Source: Thermodesulfobacteriota bacterium
Lineage (GTDB): Bacteria; Desulfobacterota; DSM-4660; Desulfatiglandales; Desulfatiglandaceae
DNA length: 64,000 nt
NCBI GenBank assembly: GCA_028278625.1
Contig: JANQDY010000261.1
Coordinates: 29,876-93,875 of the forward strand
Reading direction: 5' to 3'
Below are positions 1-7,803 of this stretch, one piece after another. Made by a program: the position numbers and the translations under genes. Numbering within the stretch: position 1 is the stretch's first letter; the number at the start of each line of letters is the position of its first letter. Under the pieces are notes generated by a model that was not told the DNA's origin, searched no databases, and worked only from the letters and a program-made list of their open reading frames with translations.

Positions 1-322
1 TTCCGTCTTTCCACTGGCCTGAATAGAAGATGTTTTTAGAAAACCTGAGGGTTCCTTTGCCTCCCGGTTTGCCGGAGACCCAATCGCCGGTGTAGGTCTT
101 TCCACCGGAATGAAAAGAGGTCCCTTTTCCATGGGGCAGGTTTTTTTTCCAGGTGCCTCGGTATATGGCCCTGCCTTTAGGATCGAAAAGCGTTCCTTCG
201 CCGTTCCGCAGGCCGCTTTTCAATGGGCCGGTGTATGTTGAGCCATTGTCATAGACCGTCTGATCAACCGAATTCGGTTCGCCATGGAAGATTCCAACAG
301 CGGATGGATGACACGGTTCCAT
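1..322 (-). CDS. MORN-repeat protein, C-terminus cut by window edge
   Basis: About 107 residues are visible. They contain at least three MORN-type repeats, for example YTGPLKSGLRNGEGTLF, YRGTWKKNLPHGKGTSF and YTGDWVSGKPGGKGTLRF, with the usual Y-x-G-x-W/(x)-G-x-(G)-x-G-x pattern. MORN repeats form beta-hairpin arrays that bind proteins or lipids; the target here is unknown. The ATG at 322 is chosen because an in-frame TAG lies two codons upstream. No signal peptide is seen in the first residues. The gene begins 54 bases after the receiver gene ends and is on the same strand, so the two are probably co-transcribed from the sigma-54-like promoter near 940. Family assignment is good, function unknown. 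Confidence 0.8.
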   Translation of the reverse strand, partial: MEPCHPSAVGIFHGEPNSVDQTVYDNGSTYTGPLKSGLRNGEGTLFDPKGRAIYRGTWKKNLPHGKGTSFHSGGKTYTGDWVSGKPGGKGTLRFSKNIFYSGQWKDG

Positions 323-376
323 TCTCTATGGTCTCTTAGCACGTGATGTTGCGTCCATTGACAATTTCCGATGAGA

Positions 377-760
377 TCATTGTTCCACGGCGCCTACCGC
401 TGTTCTGATGAGATCAGCGGTTTCAGTATCGGACGTTCGTTTGGAAATCCAGCCTTGAATTCCCAATCCCTCCATGGTTGCCACAAGCTTGTCATCCTTT
501 TTAATTTCGCTCATAATGATGACGGGAATGTCTCTGTTCTTTTTTCTTAACTCGGACAAAAAGGCATGGCCGTGCATTTTGGGCATCAAAATGTCCAGCA
601 AGATGCAGTCCGGCGTGCAGTATTCCAGGATATCAAGGGCCCTTTCGCCGTTCTCGGCGGCGAGCATTTGAAAGCCGGTTTTGCTGAGTTGCATTGACTT
701 CAACTTGCGCACCAGTTTGTTGTCTTCAACCAGTAGAACCCATATTCTTTTTTCAGGCAT
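377..760 (-). CDS. Single-domain response regulator (CheY-like receiver)
   Basis: The 127-residue protein is one receiver domain with no output domain. The acidic pair lies in LLVEDN near residues 9-14, the phospho-acceptor Asp is in ILLDILMPKMHG near residue 56, a Ser stands at the switch position (IIMSE) and the conserved Lys is in WISKRT. Such proteins act by phosphorylation-dependent binding to a partner such as the flagellar switch, a kinase or a phosphorelay. The upstream region carries a sigma-54-like promoter (934-949), which suggests expression with the flagellar genes. It is not clearly CheY itself, since the loop after the acceptor Asp is PKMHG and the C-terminus is divergent. The partner cannot be deduced from sequence. 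Confidence 0.88.
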   Translation of the reverse strand: MPEKRIWVLLVEDNKLVRKLKSMQLSKTGFQMLAAENGERALDILEYCTPDCILLDILMPKMHGHAFLSELRKKNRDIPVIIMSEIKKDDKLVATMEGLGIQGWISKRTSDTETADLIRTAVGAVEQ

Positions 761-1126
761 GATTTATAGCACCCTCATTTCGTGTTTATTCTTGAGGTTT
801 TTCCCATGTGATCGTAACGTCGGTGGAATACAAAAAGAATGTCAAGATTTTGGCGCCCGGTCCATTTGTTGTGAGGTCCCCGGCACTATTTATCCTTTGA
901 TTCCAACCTGATAAAAAACGTACCCTATGGAAATGCAATACGCATGCCGAACCAAATCCTAACACTTCTCCGGTGCGCAAAAGTCCGAATCGCCAAAAAA
1001 AAGCGGTCAATACCCGCACGGTTTTCGCCTATAGAATCCCATGACGAGATAAGGGCAGGTATGCATTTTTTCTGAATGATCTTTTGCGGTAGTTCTGATG
1101 GAACGGGCGGATTGGCAAAGAGAGCT
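761..1126. other. Intergenic region with one promoter candidate
   Basis: This stretch between the receiver gene and the HDOD gene has no convincing coding frame. Its one recognisable element is the minus-strand sigma-54-like promoter at 934-949. Open frames here are short, lack ribosome binding sites and resemble no family I know. Confidence 0.6.
934..949 (-). promoter_or_regulatory. Sigma-54 promoter for the receiver/MORN operon
   Basis: Read on the minus strand the sequence is CGGCATGCGTATTGCA, with GG and GC exactly ten bases apart, close to the consensus TGGCACG-N4-TTGCA. The start point would be near 922, giving a leader of about 160 bases before the ATG at 760. The match is read directly; activity is inferred. 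Confidence 0.6.
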
Positions 1127-2200
1127 TCAGGACTTGATGGCTTGTCCGATCTGCTGCACAGCTTCCAGGACGTCCAGCATCATTTTTCCCAGGGCTTGCC
1201 GTCCAAGGCCCAGGAATTCAGTGGCGCCCTTCTCCGCTTCATAGAGAATATCATCTTCTTCATATCCCAGGCCGCAAAGCCTGGCCACATAGTCCCCCGT
1301 GTGGACAATATAGGACAAATGGTGTTCTCCGGAAGCTGATGGATGGTGATGATATTGTATCGCGGTTGTCATTTCTTTGGGGATATGCCATTTCTTGCAG
1401 ATTTCGGAGGCGATATCCGCATGGTTAAAGCCCAGAATGTGCTTTTCCGCTTCGAAATAGCTGTGATCGCCGGTTTTGAGATAACGGTCGAAGGACTTCC
1501 GACGTTCAAGAATATAGGGATCCAGTATGATTTTGCCGCAATCGTGGAGCAGGCCGCCCAGATAGGCGTTTTCCGACAGCTCGGGATTTGTTTCCATTGC
1601 TATCATTTTGGCCGCAATACCCGTAGCCATTGAATGCATCCACAATTCGCCCGAATTAAACCCGTATCCCTGCAACTTTTTTCCCAACAAATTGGAAACG
1701 CCGGTTGTCAAGATGAGTTCTTTGACCGTCTGCTGACCGAGGATGACGCAGGCTTTTTCTATGGAAGAGACTTTGCCGCTCAGGCCGTAATAGGCTGAAT
1801 TGGCGATTTTCAACATGCTGGTGACCATGGAGGGGTCCGTCTGCAGAATTTTCCCCAATTCCTGGCCTCCGGTTTTTGGGTCCGCGATGGCCTTTTGGGC
1901 TTTCATAACCACCTCGGGCATGGATGGAATGGTCTGGATCGAGACTTCAATTCGATTTCGCAGTTGGTCGATTTCATCGGACGTGGCCGGCGGAACAGCC
2001 GGTCGGTTTTCCTGATTCGGTTCTTTTCCCGCTGGCGCCGGGCCTGGTGCGAAAATATCTGCCGTGTGGCGCTTTCGAAGGTCCAGGACAATGCGTCCCT
2101 TGCAGTTGGGACACGAAAATGAAACCTTCTTCCCTTTCGGCAACCGTTCTTCCGGAATTTTGTAGGTTTTGCCGCAAGATGAACACTTGGTGATGATCAT
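1127..2200 (-). CDS. HDOD-domain protein with N-terminal zinc ribbon
   Basis: The 357-residue protein starts with a zinc-ribbon of the MJ0042 type (Cys6, Cys9, Cys30, Cys33), then a low-complexity linker, then an HDOD domain from about residue 85 to 285. HDOD domains are relatives of HD phosphohydrolases that usually lack full metal-binding sets and serve as signalling or scaffolding modules in motility and c-di-GMP circuits; here an HD pair remains in LLHDCGK. The segment ILQTDPSMVTSMLKIANSA is typical of the family. It is monocistronic or first in a unit, divergent from the hybrid kinase at 2404. A role in signalling is likely from family and context; the ligand is unknown. Confidence 0.85.
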   Translation of the reverse strand: MIITKCSSCGKTYKIPEERLPKGKKVSFSCPNCKGRIVLDLRKRHTADIFAPGPAPAGKEPNQENRPAVPPATSDEIDQLRNRIEVSIQTIPSMPEVVMKAQKAIADPKTGGQELGKILQTDPSMVTSMLKIANSAYYGLSGKVSSIEKACVILGQQTVKELILTTGVSNLLGKKLQGYGFNSGELWMHSMATGIAAKMIAMETNPELSENAYLGGLLHDCGKIILDPYILERRKSFDRYLKTGDHSYFEAEKHILGFNHADIASEICKKWHIPKEMTTAIQYHHHPSASGEHHLSYIVHTGDYVARLCGLGYEEDDILYEAEKGATEFLGLGRQALGKMMLDVLEAVQQIGQAIKS

Positions 2201-2220
2201 GGGGACCCTCTCATTTCTGT

Positions 2221-2276
2221 GAGCCGAAATTCTATTCAGAAAATATTATCACTGTCAAGCCGTGAATTTCCGGCTC
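2221..2276. repeat. Imperfect inverted repeat between divergent genes
   Basis: GAGCCGAAATTC at 2221-2232 is mirrored by GAATTTCCGGCTC at 2264-2276, giving a 12-base dyad with one extra base and a spacer of about 31. It lies between the divergent HDOD and hybrid-kinase genes and could be an operator or an RNA stem in the HDOD leader. Function is not established. Confidence 0.35.
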
Positions 2277-2403
2277 AAGGTCACTATCGGATGTTTTTGA
2301 CATTCCTTTAGCAATAGATTAATCTTAAAGAACTCCGGTGTGGAATCGGTTTTAATCCCCGGGTTCTTTTCGTCCGCAACAAGTTAATGTGAGGGAGATC
2401 GGC

Positions 2404-4326
2404 TTGGAAGGTTTTGAGATATTGGTGGTGGATGATGATCTTACCATTCTGAACCTATTCAGTAATTCCCTTGAACAGATGGGTTATCTTGTGACAAAGA
2501 TGGCGCATCCGGAAAAGGCCATTGAATTACTGGCGGAGAAGCGCTTCGATCTTGTTCTGACGGACCTGATGATGGAGCCCGTTGACGGATTTCATGTGCT
2601 TGAGGCTTCAAAAAAGCGCTATCCGCAGGTTCCCGTGATCGTCCTTACGGGCTACACGGGATCCGATTTGGCGGTGAAAGCGCTGAAACTTGATGCGGAT
2701 GATTATCTTTTTAAGCCGGTGGAGTTGCCCGATCTCTATTACAGCGTCTCTTCCTGCCTGGAAAAGGCACGGCTGAAAGAGGCCATAAGCCGGAACCGCC
2801 GAGATCTGGAACTCTTTAAGGCCGTCACCGACTTTTCAAATGAGGCGGTGGCGGTTTGGGACCTGAGCGGGAAGCTGATCTATGCCAATCCCGCCTACGG
2901 GTCGCTTTTTGCCTGCTCCGGCAGCGAGGACCTCTCTCTCAATCTCAGCAGCTTTCTGACGAAAGAATCAACGGAAATTCTCAAGTCCGAAATCATGCCA
3001 GCCCTGGAAAGAGGGGTGGGGTGGGAAGGTGTTTTGGACGGCGTGGATGCTGAAAATCGCCATTTTCCCCTTTGGCAGCGGGTAGATGCCATTCGTGATG
3101 AAAAAGGTCGGATGAGCTACATTTTCGGGTTTATGCACGATTTCACAAAGGAAAAGAAGAATGCTGAAAACATGACCAGAAAGCAGAAGATGGAGGCCCT
3201 TGGAACACTCGCCGGCGGGATCGCCCATGAATTCAACAATGTTCTGTGGATTATAGGGGCCAACGCGGAATTACTCTCCACATACATTGACGCGGATAGT
3301 CCGGCCAGCAGAAACCTGGAACGGCTGGAGGAAGCCTGTGACCGGGCTGCCGAGCTTGTGAACCAGATTCTCAACTTCAGCCATCAAAACGAATACGAGC
3401 CGAAACAACTTGAAATTGTGCCGCTGGTGAAGGAATCCTTGAAGTTGTTGAAAGCTTCGATCCCCTCCATTATTGAAATCCAGGAAGAGATTCCGAGGGA
3501 TGCGGGAACCATTATTTTCGAACCCTCTCTCATGCACCAGGTGCTGATGAATCTCTATACCAATGCGGCTCAGGCCATGAAAGAAACCGGAGGGGTTCTA
3601 GAGGTGAAGATGATGAATCTTTCCCTGGATCAAGAGACGGCCTCGGAACATGAGGGTCTAGCGCCCGGCGAATACATCAAACTGAGCGTCAGTGACACGG
3701 GGGTGGGTATTCCCACGGAGGTTCAGGCAAGGATCTTTGATCCCTTTTTCACGACACGAGAAATCGGCGAGGGAACGGGGATGGGACTGGCGGTCGTTCA
3801 AAGCGCCGTTAAGAATCATGGCGGAACCGTGGAAGTGCACAGTGAATTGGACAAGGGGACGCGCTTTGAGCTGTTTTTGCCAAGGGTGAGAAAAACTGAG
3901 CGAAAGCCGTCAAAATTCGCAGACATCCCCATGGGTGACGGAGCAAGGATTCTCCTTGTGGATGATGATGATTTGGTGATTCAGTCGGGACAATCCATTC
4001 TGAAGCGTTTGGGTTACCAGGTGATGATCGAAAACAGCAGCAAGGAAGCCCTGAAAGTGTTTCGCAACCACGCAGATGAATTTGATCTGGTGATCACCGA
4101 CATCAGCATGCCCCAGATAACGGGACTCAAGTTGGCCGAAGAATTCCTGAAGATTCGAGCGGACATCCCCATCATTCTTTTCAGCGGACACCATGATATG
4201 ATTGATGAAAAGAAGGCCTTTGACATCGGGGTCAAAGCCTTGATGATGAAACCCATCAAGCCGCAGGCAATGGCCAAAACCATTGAGGAAGTTCTGGAAC
4301 AGACTATGGTGGTCCCTGAAGGGTAA
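2404..4326 (+). CDS. Hybrid sensor histidine kinase (REC-PAS-HisKA-HATPase-REC)
   Basis: The 640-residue cytoplasmic protein has an N-terminal receiver (LVVDDD; acceptor Asp in LVLTDLMMEPVDG), a PAS domain near 125-255, a HisKA dimerisation helix with the phospho-His in GGIAHEFNNVL, an HATPase with the G1 box DTGVGIP and G2 box GEGTGMGLAVV, and a C-terminal receiver (LVDDDD; Asp in LVITDISMPQITG). It should autophosphorylate and relay phosphate between receivers and partners. No membrane segment is seen, so the signal is cytoplasmic or another protein. I use the TTG at 2404 because GGGAG stands six bases upstream; a GTG at 2389 adds five residues but has no such site. The many receiver proteins nearby are candidate partners. 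Confidence 0.9.
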   Translation: MEGFEILVVDDDLTILNLFSNSLEQMGYLVTKMAHPEKAIELLAEKRFDLVLTDLMMEPVDGFHVLEASKKRYPQVPVIVLTGYTGSDLAVKALKLDADDYLFKPVELPDLYYSVSSCLEKARLKEAISRNRRDLELFKAVTDFSNEAVAVWDLSGKLIYANPAYGSLFACSGSEDLSLNLSSFLTKESTEILKSEIMPALERGVGWEGVLDGVDAENRHFPLWQRVDAIRDEKGRMSYIFGFMHDFTKEKKNAENMTRKQKMEALGTLAGGIAHEFNNVLWIIGANAELLSTYIDADSPASRNLERLEEACDRAAELVNQILNFSHQNEYEPKQLEIVPLVKESLKLLKASIPSIIEIQEEIPRDAGTIIFEPSLMHQVLMNLYTNAAQAMKETGGVLEVKMMNLSLDQETASEHEGLAPGEYIKLSVSDTGVGIPTEVQARIFDPFFTTREIGEGTGMGLAVVQSAVKNHGGTVEVHSELDKGTRFELFLPRVRKTERKPSKFADIPMGDGARILLVDDDDLVIQSGQSILKRLGYQVMIENSSKEALKVFRNHADEFDLVITDISMPQITGLKLAEEFLKIRADIPIILFSGHHDMIDEKKAFDIGVKALMMKPIKPQAMAKTIEEVLEQTMVVPEG

Positions 4327-5407
4327 AATTCCTATTCCGAGACAGGTTTTCCAGCTTTTTTTTGAGTTTTTTTGATTCGGGTCCCGGAGCGGGGAGAACA
4401 TCTTTCCGAGGCGGCATACCCCTTTCCATTCTGCTTTGCATGATCATTTCAATGTCACCGACACCGAAACTGCCCTGGATCAGCAACAGGTGGGCGTTTC
4501 GGCCGAAGGCTTTTTTAAACCGGACTTTGCTGTAGGGCTTTTTCTCTATGAGCGCCGTTTTCGTCACATACTCCCGATACTGTTTCCGATATTGCTCCGG
4601 CGTTATCGCGGTGCGCTTTTCCATGATCTTGCCATTGATGTATTGGGCCAGGAAGCGATATACCATGATATCTTCCGTTGTGGTGGGAAGCGGCGGTGGA
4701 GAGGGACGGGTGGTCTCTTTCTGGGGTTTTTTCTTTGGTTTCAAGGGGACACTGTCTGCCGTTTTACCGGCGCGCGACGGGGGCGTTTCGGGATTCTCAA
4801 CCTTTTTCATGGCAGACGCTTTTGTCGGCGTTATCTCCAAAGCGTCAGGCGGTTTGGATTTGGCAGCCATGGACCGCGTTGCGTCCACCCGTGCCTTTTC
4901 ATCTTTCGATCTCTTCTCTTTCTCCTCCAGGAATCTCCAGGCGTCCATAAGCCTGTCGGAAGATTTGTCCGGAGGCGGCAGTGCTTGTGGATCGATCTCA
5001 AATCCCTGGGTTTGTCGATTGAAGATGATCTCTTCTTCCGATCCGAAGCCGAAATAGCCGGTCATCAGGTTTTCATAGCTCTTTTCACCAAAGGTTCGGA
5101 TGAAGCCGTCCACGGAATAGTGGTGCTTTTGGATCAATTTTGTTTTGGCCACATATCCCTGAAATTGCCCTTGGTAGCTTTCGGGTGTTTCAGGGAAAAT
5201 CCTTTCAACCACCCGTCCGTTTTTGTACAGGACGAGGAAATGGTAGATATCAATGGCCCATGTATCGGAGAAATGTCCCATGCCAAAGAGAAAGAGGATG
5301 AAAACCAATGAAGCGCCTTTGGTACGTCCCCTCACCTTTCCCCATGTGGCCGGCAACCGCGATTGAAAGCCGAAAACGGTCTTTATGGTAATGCCTGGAG
5401 ATCCCAT
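4304..5407 (-). CDS. Membrane-anchored protein with a duplicated unknown domain
   Basis: I do not recognise this 367-residue protein. A signal peptide or membrane anchor covers about residues 31-50 (SLVFILFLFGMGHF). Two copies of an 80-residue domain follow, near 52-132 and 245-325, joined by a charged, Pro- and Lys-rich linker. Shared positions include Y-x-NG+(V/I)-x-E+, the pairs YQGQFQGYVAKTKLIQK and YRKQYREYVTKTALIEK, then FG near the middle and a final GxFGxG(D/S). The gene follows motB (stop at 5444) in the same direction by 36 bases, so it probably belongs to the stator operon and may act in the periplasm with it. The start is uncertain; no ribosome binding site precedes ATG 5407. Its end overlaps the end of the convergent kinase by 23 bases. 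Confidence 0.7.
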   Translation of the reverse strand: MGSPGITIKTVFGFQSRLPATWGKVRGRTKGASLVFILFLFGMGHFSDTWAIDIYHFLVLYKNGRVVERIFPETPESYQGQFQGYVAKTKLIQKHHYSVDGFIRTFGEKSYENLMTGYFGFGSEEEIIFNRQTQGFEIDPQALPPPDKSSDRLMDAWRFLEEKEKRSKDEKARVDATRSMAAKSKPPDALEITPTKASAMKKVENPETPPSRAGKTADSVPLKPKKKPQKETTRPSPPPLPTTTEDIMVYRFLAQYINGKIMEKRTAITPEQYRKQYREYVTKTALIEKKPYSKVRFKKAFGRNAHLLLIQGSFGVGDIEMIMQSRMERGMPPRKDVLPAPGPESKKLKKKLENLSRNRNFTLQGPP

Positions 5408-5443
5408 AAGAAAAAGCGAATCATGACGGATTTCCCGCCGATT

Positions 5444-6184
5444 TTAGCTATTAGGAGCAGAATCCATTCCCCTCAGTACGATTTCGACCCTGCGATTCTT
5501 CTCTCTCCCTTGTGGCGTATCATTGGATTGAACCGGCCGGTATTCTCCGAACCCGGCCACTGAAATCCGTCTCGGATCGATGTGGCCGTAGGAAAGCAGC
5601 TTTTGGGCCACCCTGGTGGCGCGTGCCGCGGAAAGCTCCAGGTTCGATTTAAAGAGTCCGCTGTTGATGGGGACATTATCGGTATGACCGCTGATGATGA
5701 TGGACCCTTTTGTGGTTTGAAGGGCTGCGGCGATTTTTTTAAGAAGGGGTAACATTTGAGGGCGGACAAAAGCTCTTCCGGAATCAAAGGTGGTTTCTCC
5801 CATCATCCTGATCACCACTTCGTTTTCCGTTACTTGCACCCGAATGAGGTCTTTGATCTTCCCCATCTTAGACTCGATAATGGCTTTTTCCACCTCCCTG
5901 CCGAATCTTTCCTTCTCCCGTCTTGAAACGTAGGCGCGGTCGTGTTCCCTTGCGATGATCTTCTGGCCCATGGGTATTTTGAATACCTGTTTCTTTTTCT
6001 GAACGCCGAATGCCATGGCCATGCTCCCGGCAAGCTCTTTGTATTTCTGGGCGTCGATTTCCGAAAATGAAAGGAGCAGGACGAAAAAGCAAAGAAGCAG
6101 GCTCATCAAGTCACCAAAGGTGACCACCCACATGGGGGCGCCCTTTTCAGGAAGCTCATTGTCATCAACGGGCGCTTTGCTCAT
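5444..6184 (-). CDS. motB: Stator protein MotB (set 1), OmpA-like
   Basis: The 246-residue protein has the MotB layout: a short cytoplasmic N-terminus, one membrane helix with the ion-binding aspartate in FGDLMSLLLCFF (about residue 25), a linker/plug region, and a C-terminal OmpA-like peptidoglycan-binding domain (SGHTDNVPI, NLELSAARA, GFGEYRPV, NRRVEIVL). With MotA it forms the ion channel that drives rotation while anchored to the wall. It starts two bases after the motA stop. The paired MotA resembles the sodium-type PomA, so sodium coupling is possible but cannot be decided from sequence. This is one of three stator sets in the window. Confidence 0.93.
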   Translation of the reverse strand: MSKAPVDDNELPEKGAPMWVVTFGDLMSLLLCFFVLLLSFSEIDAQKYKELAGSMAMAFGVQKKKQVFKIPMGQKIIAREHDRAYVSRREKERFGREVEKAIIESKMGKIKDLIRVQVTENEVVIRMMGETTFDSGRAFVRPQMLPLLKKIAAALQTTKGSIIISGHTDNVPINSGLFKSNLELSAARATRVAQKLLSYGHIDPRRISVAGFGEYRPVQSNDTPQGREKNRRVEIVLRGMDSAPNS

Positions 6185-6186
6185 TA

Positions 6187-7005
6187 TTACCCTTTGGCCC
6201 CTTTCTGTGCAGGGGCATTGCCCTGCTTACGGCGGTCTTTCGGTTTCAGATAGGTTTTGAGAGATTCTTCGAGGGCGATGGGTGCCATTCCGGAACTGAT
6301 GCCAATGGTGGCATCAAGGATGATATTCCTGGATTCCTGCTCTTCTTTGCTCCTGAGGGCCAGCTTGTCTGCCAGGGGCAGACAAACCAGGTTGGCGATA
6401 AGGGCCCCATAGAGGGTTGTCAGAAGTGCCACGGCCATGGCCGGTCCGATACTCGACGGGTCCGACATGTTGGCAAGCATCTGAACCAGGCCGATCAGGG
6501 TTCCGATCATGCCGAAAGCCGGCGCCGAGTCGCCCATCCCTTTGAACACGTTTTGGCCGATGGTATGTCGTTTGGCAGTCATTCGGATCTCTCTGTTCAA
6601 CATATTTTCGATCAGTTCCTGATCATAGCCCGTGGCCAGATAGTCGAGGGCTTTGCCGATAAACTCATCCTGAGCGCCCTTTTTTTTCTGAGACTTTTTC
6701 ATGGCTTCCTTGGCCTTTTCAAGGGCAATCAAACCCTCCTTTCTGGCCACTTTGGCAAAACTGATCATTTTGTTGATATTTTCCTCCGGCGGATCGACTT
6801 GGACGGTAAATGCCTTGATTCCCACCTTAAAGGAGTTGATCACGTCACTCATGGAGAATTTAATGAAGGCAGCCGCGAAGGTTCCGCCGACGACAATGAG
6901 CATTCCGGGAATGTTAAGAAAGATAATGGCGCTGCCCCCAAGAAAAACCGCGGAGGCAACCAGTGCCGTTCCACCCAGTAAACCGATGACTGTTGCAATA
7001 TCCAT
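6187..7005 (-). CDS. motA: Stator protein MotA/PomA (set 1)
   Basis: The 272-residue protein has four membrane segments, two near the N-terminus and two near residues 170-220, with the family motif PAFGMIGTLIGLVQML before the third. The large cytoplasmic loop carries charged residues that engage FliG. I place the start at the ATG at 7005 (MDIATVIGLLGG) because it matches the N-terminus of the third motA here and of PomA proteins; an upstream ATG at 7062 adds 19 unconserved residues. motB follows directly. A sigma-54-like promoter lies at 7089-7104. The N-terminal MDIAT signature favours the PomA (sodium) branch, which is an inference. Confidence 0.93.
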   Translation of the reverse strand: MDIATVIGLLGGTALVASAVFLGGSAIIFLNIPGMLIVVGGTFAAAFIKFSMSDVINSFKVGIKAFTVQVDPPEENINKMISFAKVARKEGLIALEKAKEAMKKSQKKKGAQDEFIGKALDYLATGYDQELIENMLNREIRMTAKRHTIGQNVFKGMGDSAPAFGMIGTLIGLVQMLANMSDPSSIGPAMAVALLTTLYGALIANLVCLPLADKLALRSKEEQESRNIILDATIGISSGMAPIALEESLKTYLKPKDRRKQGNAPAQKGAKG

Positions 7006-7088
7006 AGGAATTATTGTCTTTTCTTTGAGAAGAAGATTGATAATGTCATAATCAGCCCACAACTCATTCTTCGATCACATTTCCTCAA

Positions 7089-7104
7089 TGCAAAAAGCGC
7101 TCCA
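7089..7104 (-). promoter_or_regulatory. Sigma-54 promoter for motA/motB set 1
   Basis: On the minus strand the sequence is TGGAGCGCTTTTTGCA, with GG and GC ten bases apart and a perfect TTGCA box; the -24 box has two mismatches. The predicted start point is near 7077, about 70 bases before the motA ATG at 7005. Confidence 0.55.
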
Positions 7105-7740
7105 ATTCTTTCTGATAATCCTGAAGATCGTGAGGATACCTGTTTTCCAGCCCAAATAAATCGATTCGGTATCGGCTTTCAAGGACATTTGCTGCGCCGG
7201 TTTTTGATGATGCCAACCGCTGGCGTCTGAAAATCCGATCTTTCAATGGCGTCATAAATGTCATGGGAATTGAAAGCTAACTACCGGAAAACATTCCGAT
7301 CTGATGCAAGGTTGCCCAAAATCGAGCGATCGATGATTGGAAACATGTGGGTCGATTTTCTCCCCATGGGAATGTCTGGGAAACCCTTGTCCCGACAAAT
7401 AGGGCTTCGCCTCTAAGCGTTACTTTTTTTAGCCTGGTCCGAATTTTTCAAGCAAGGTGATTTTGGAAGAGGTGAAATTGTTCTGACAAATGATGGGAGG
7501 GCGTCTCTACAAAAATGGGCCTAACAAGCTTTATTTATTGATAAAATATCAAACCCACCGCCATGACTGTTTTTTGACGCAAGGGCGGGGAAATTTTTGC
7601 CCAAAATGGGAAAACAGTGCCGCGAAAGGAGGCTCCCAATAGGGGGAAGGGCTTTTCGGTGATGGTTAAAAAGCCTTTTATTTCAAGTTGTTGCATTTTG
7701 CGTGGGGGTTGTTTGGTTGAACTGTCGGTCTCAAATGGAA

Positions 7741-7756
7741 TGGCACATAACTTGCA
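7741..7756 (+). promoter_or_regulatory. Sigma-54 promoter for the GGDEF gene
   Basis: TGGCACATAACTTGCA is a nearly perfect -24/-12 element with GG and GC ten bases apart. The start point would be near 7767, 37 bases before the ATG at 7804. Its position inside the upstream open frame argues against any earlier start codon. Confidence 0.75.
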
Positions 7757-7803
7757 AATGTCTGCAATTGATCCATCGTCAAGATTTTGACCGGAAAGGA
7801 GAC

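Larger units (their letters stand above)
7006..7803. other. Divergent intergenic region with two sigma-54 promoters
   Basis: This 0.8 kb region separates motA (minus) from the GGDEF gene (plus). It holds a minus promoter at 7089-7104 and a plus promoter at 7741-7756. Near 7647-7680 a hairpin-forming segment pairs AAGGGCTTTT with AAAAGCCTTT across a 13-base loop. A minus-strand open frame at 7535-7819 crosses the plus promoter and the GGDEF start and has no recognisable domain. I see no complete gene; low-complexity pieces suggest decayed sequence. Confidence 0.55.

Noticed and set aside
7560..7620. Possible c-di-GMP-I riboswitch upstream of the GGDEF gene (ACGCAAGGGC piece)
   Set aside because: The conserved core and tetraloop-receptor elements are not present, and it lies upstream of the promoter, so it would not be in the mRNA.
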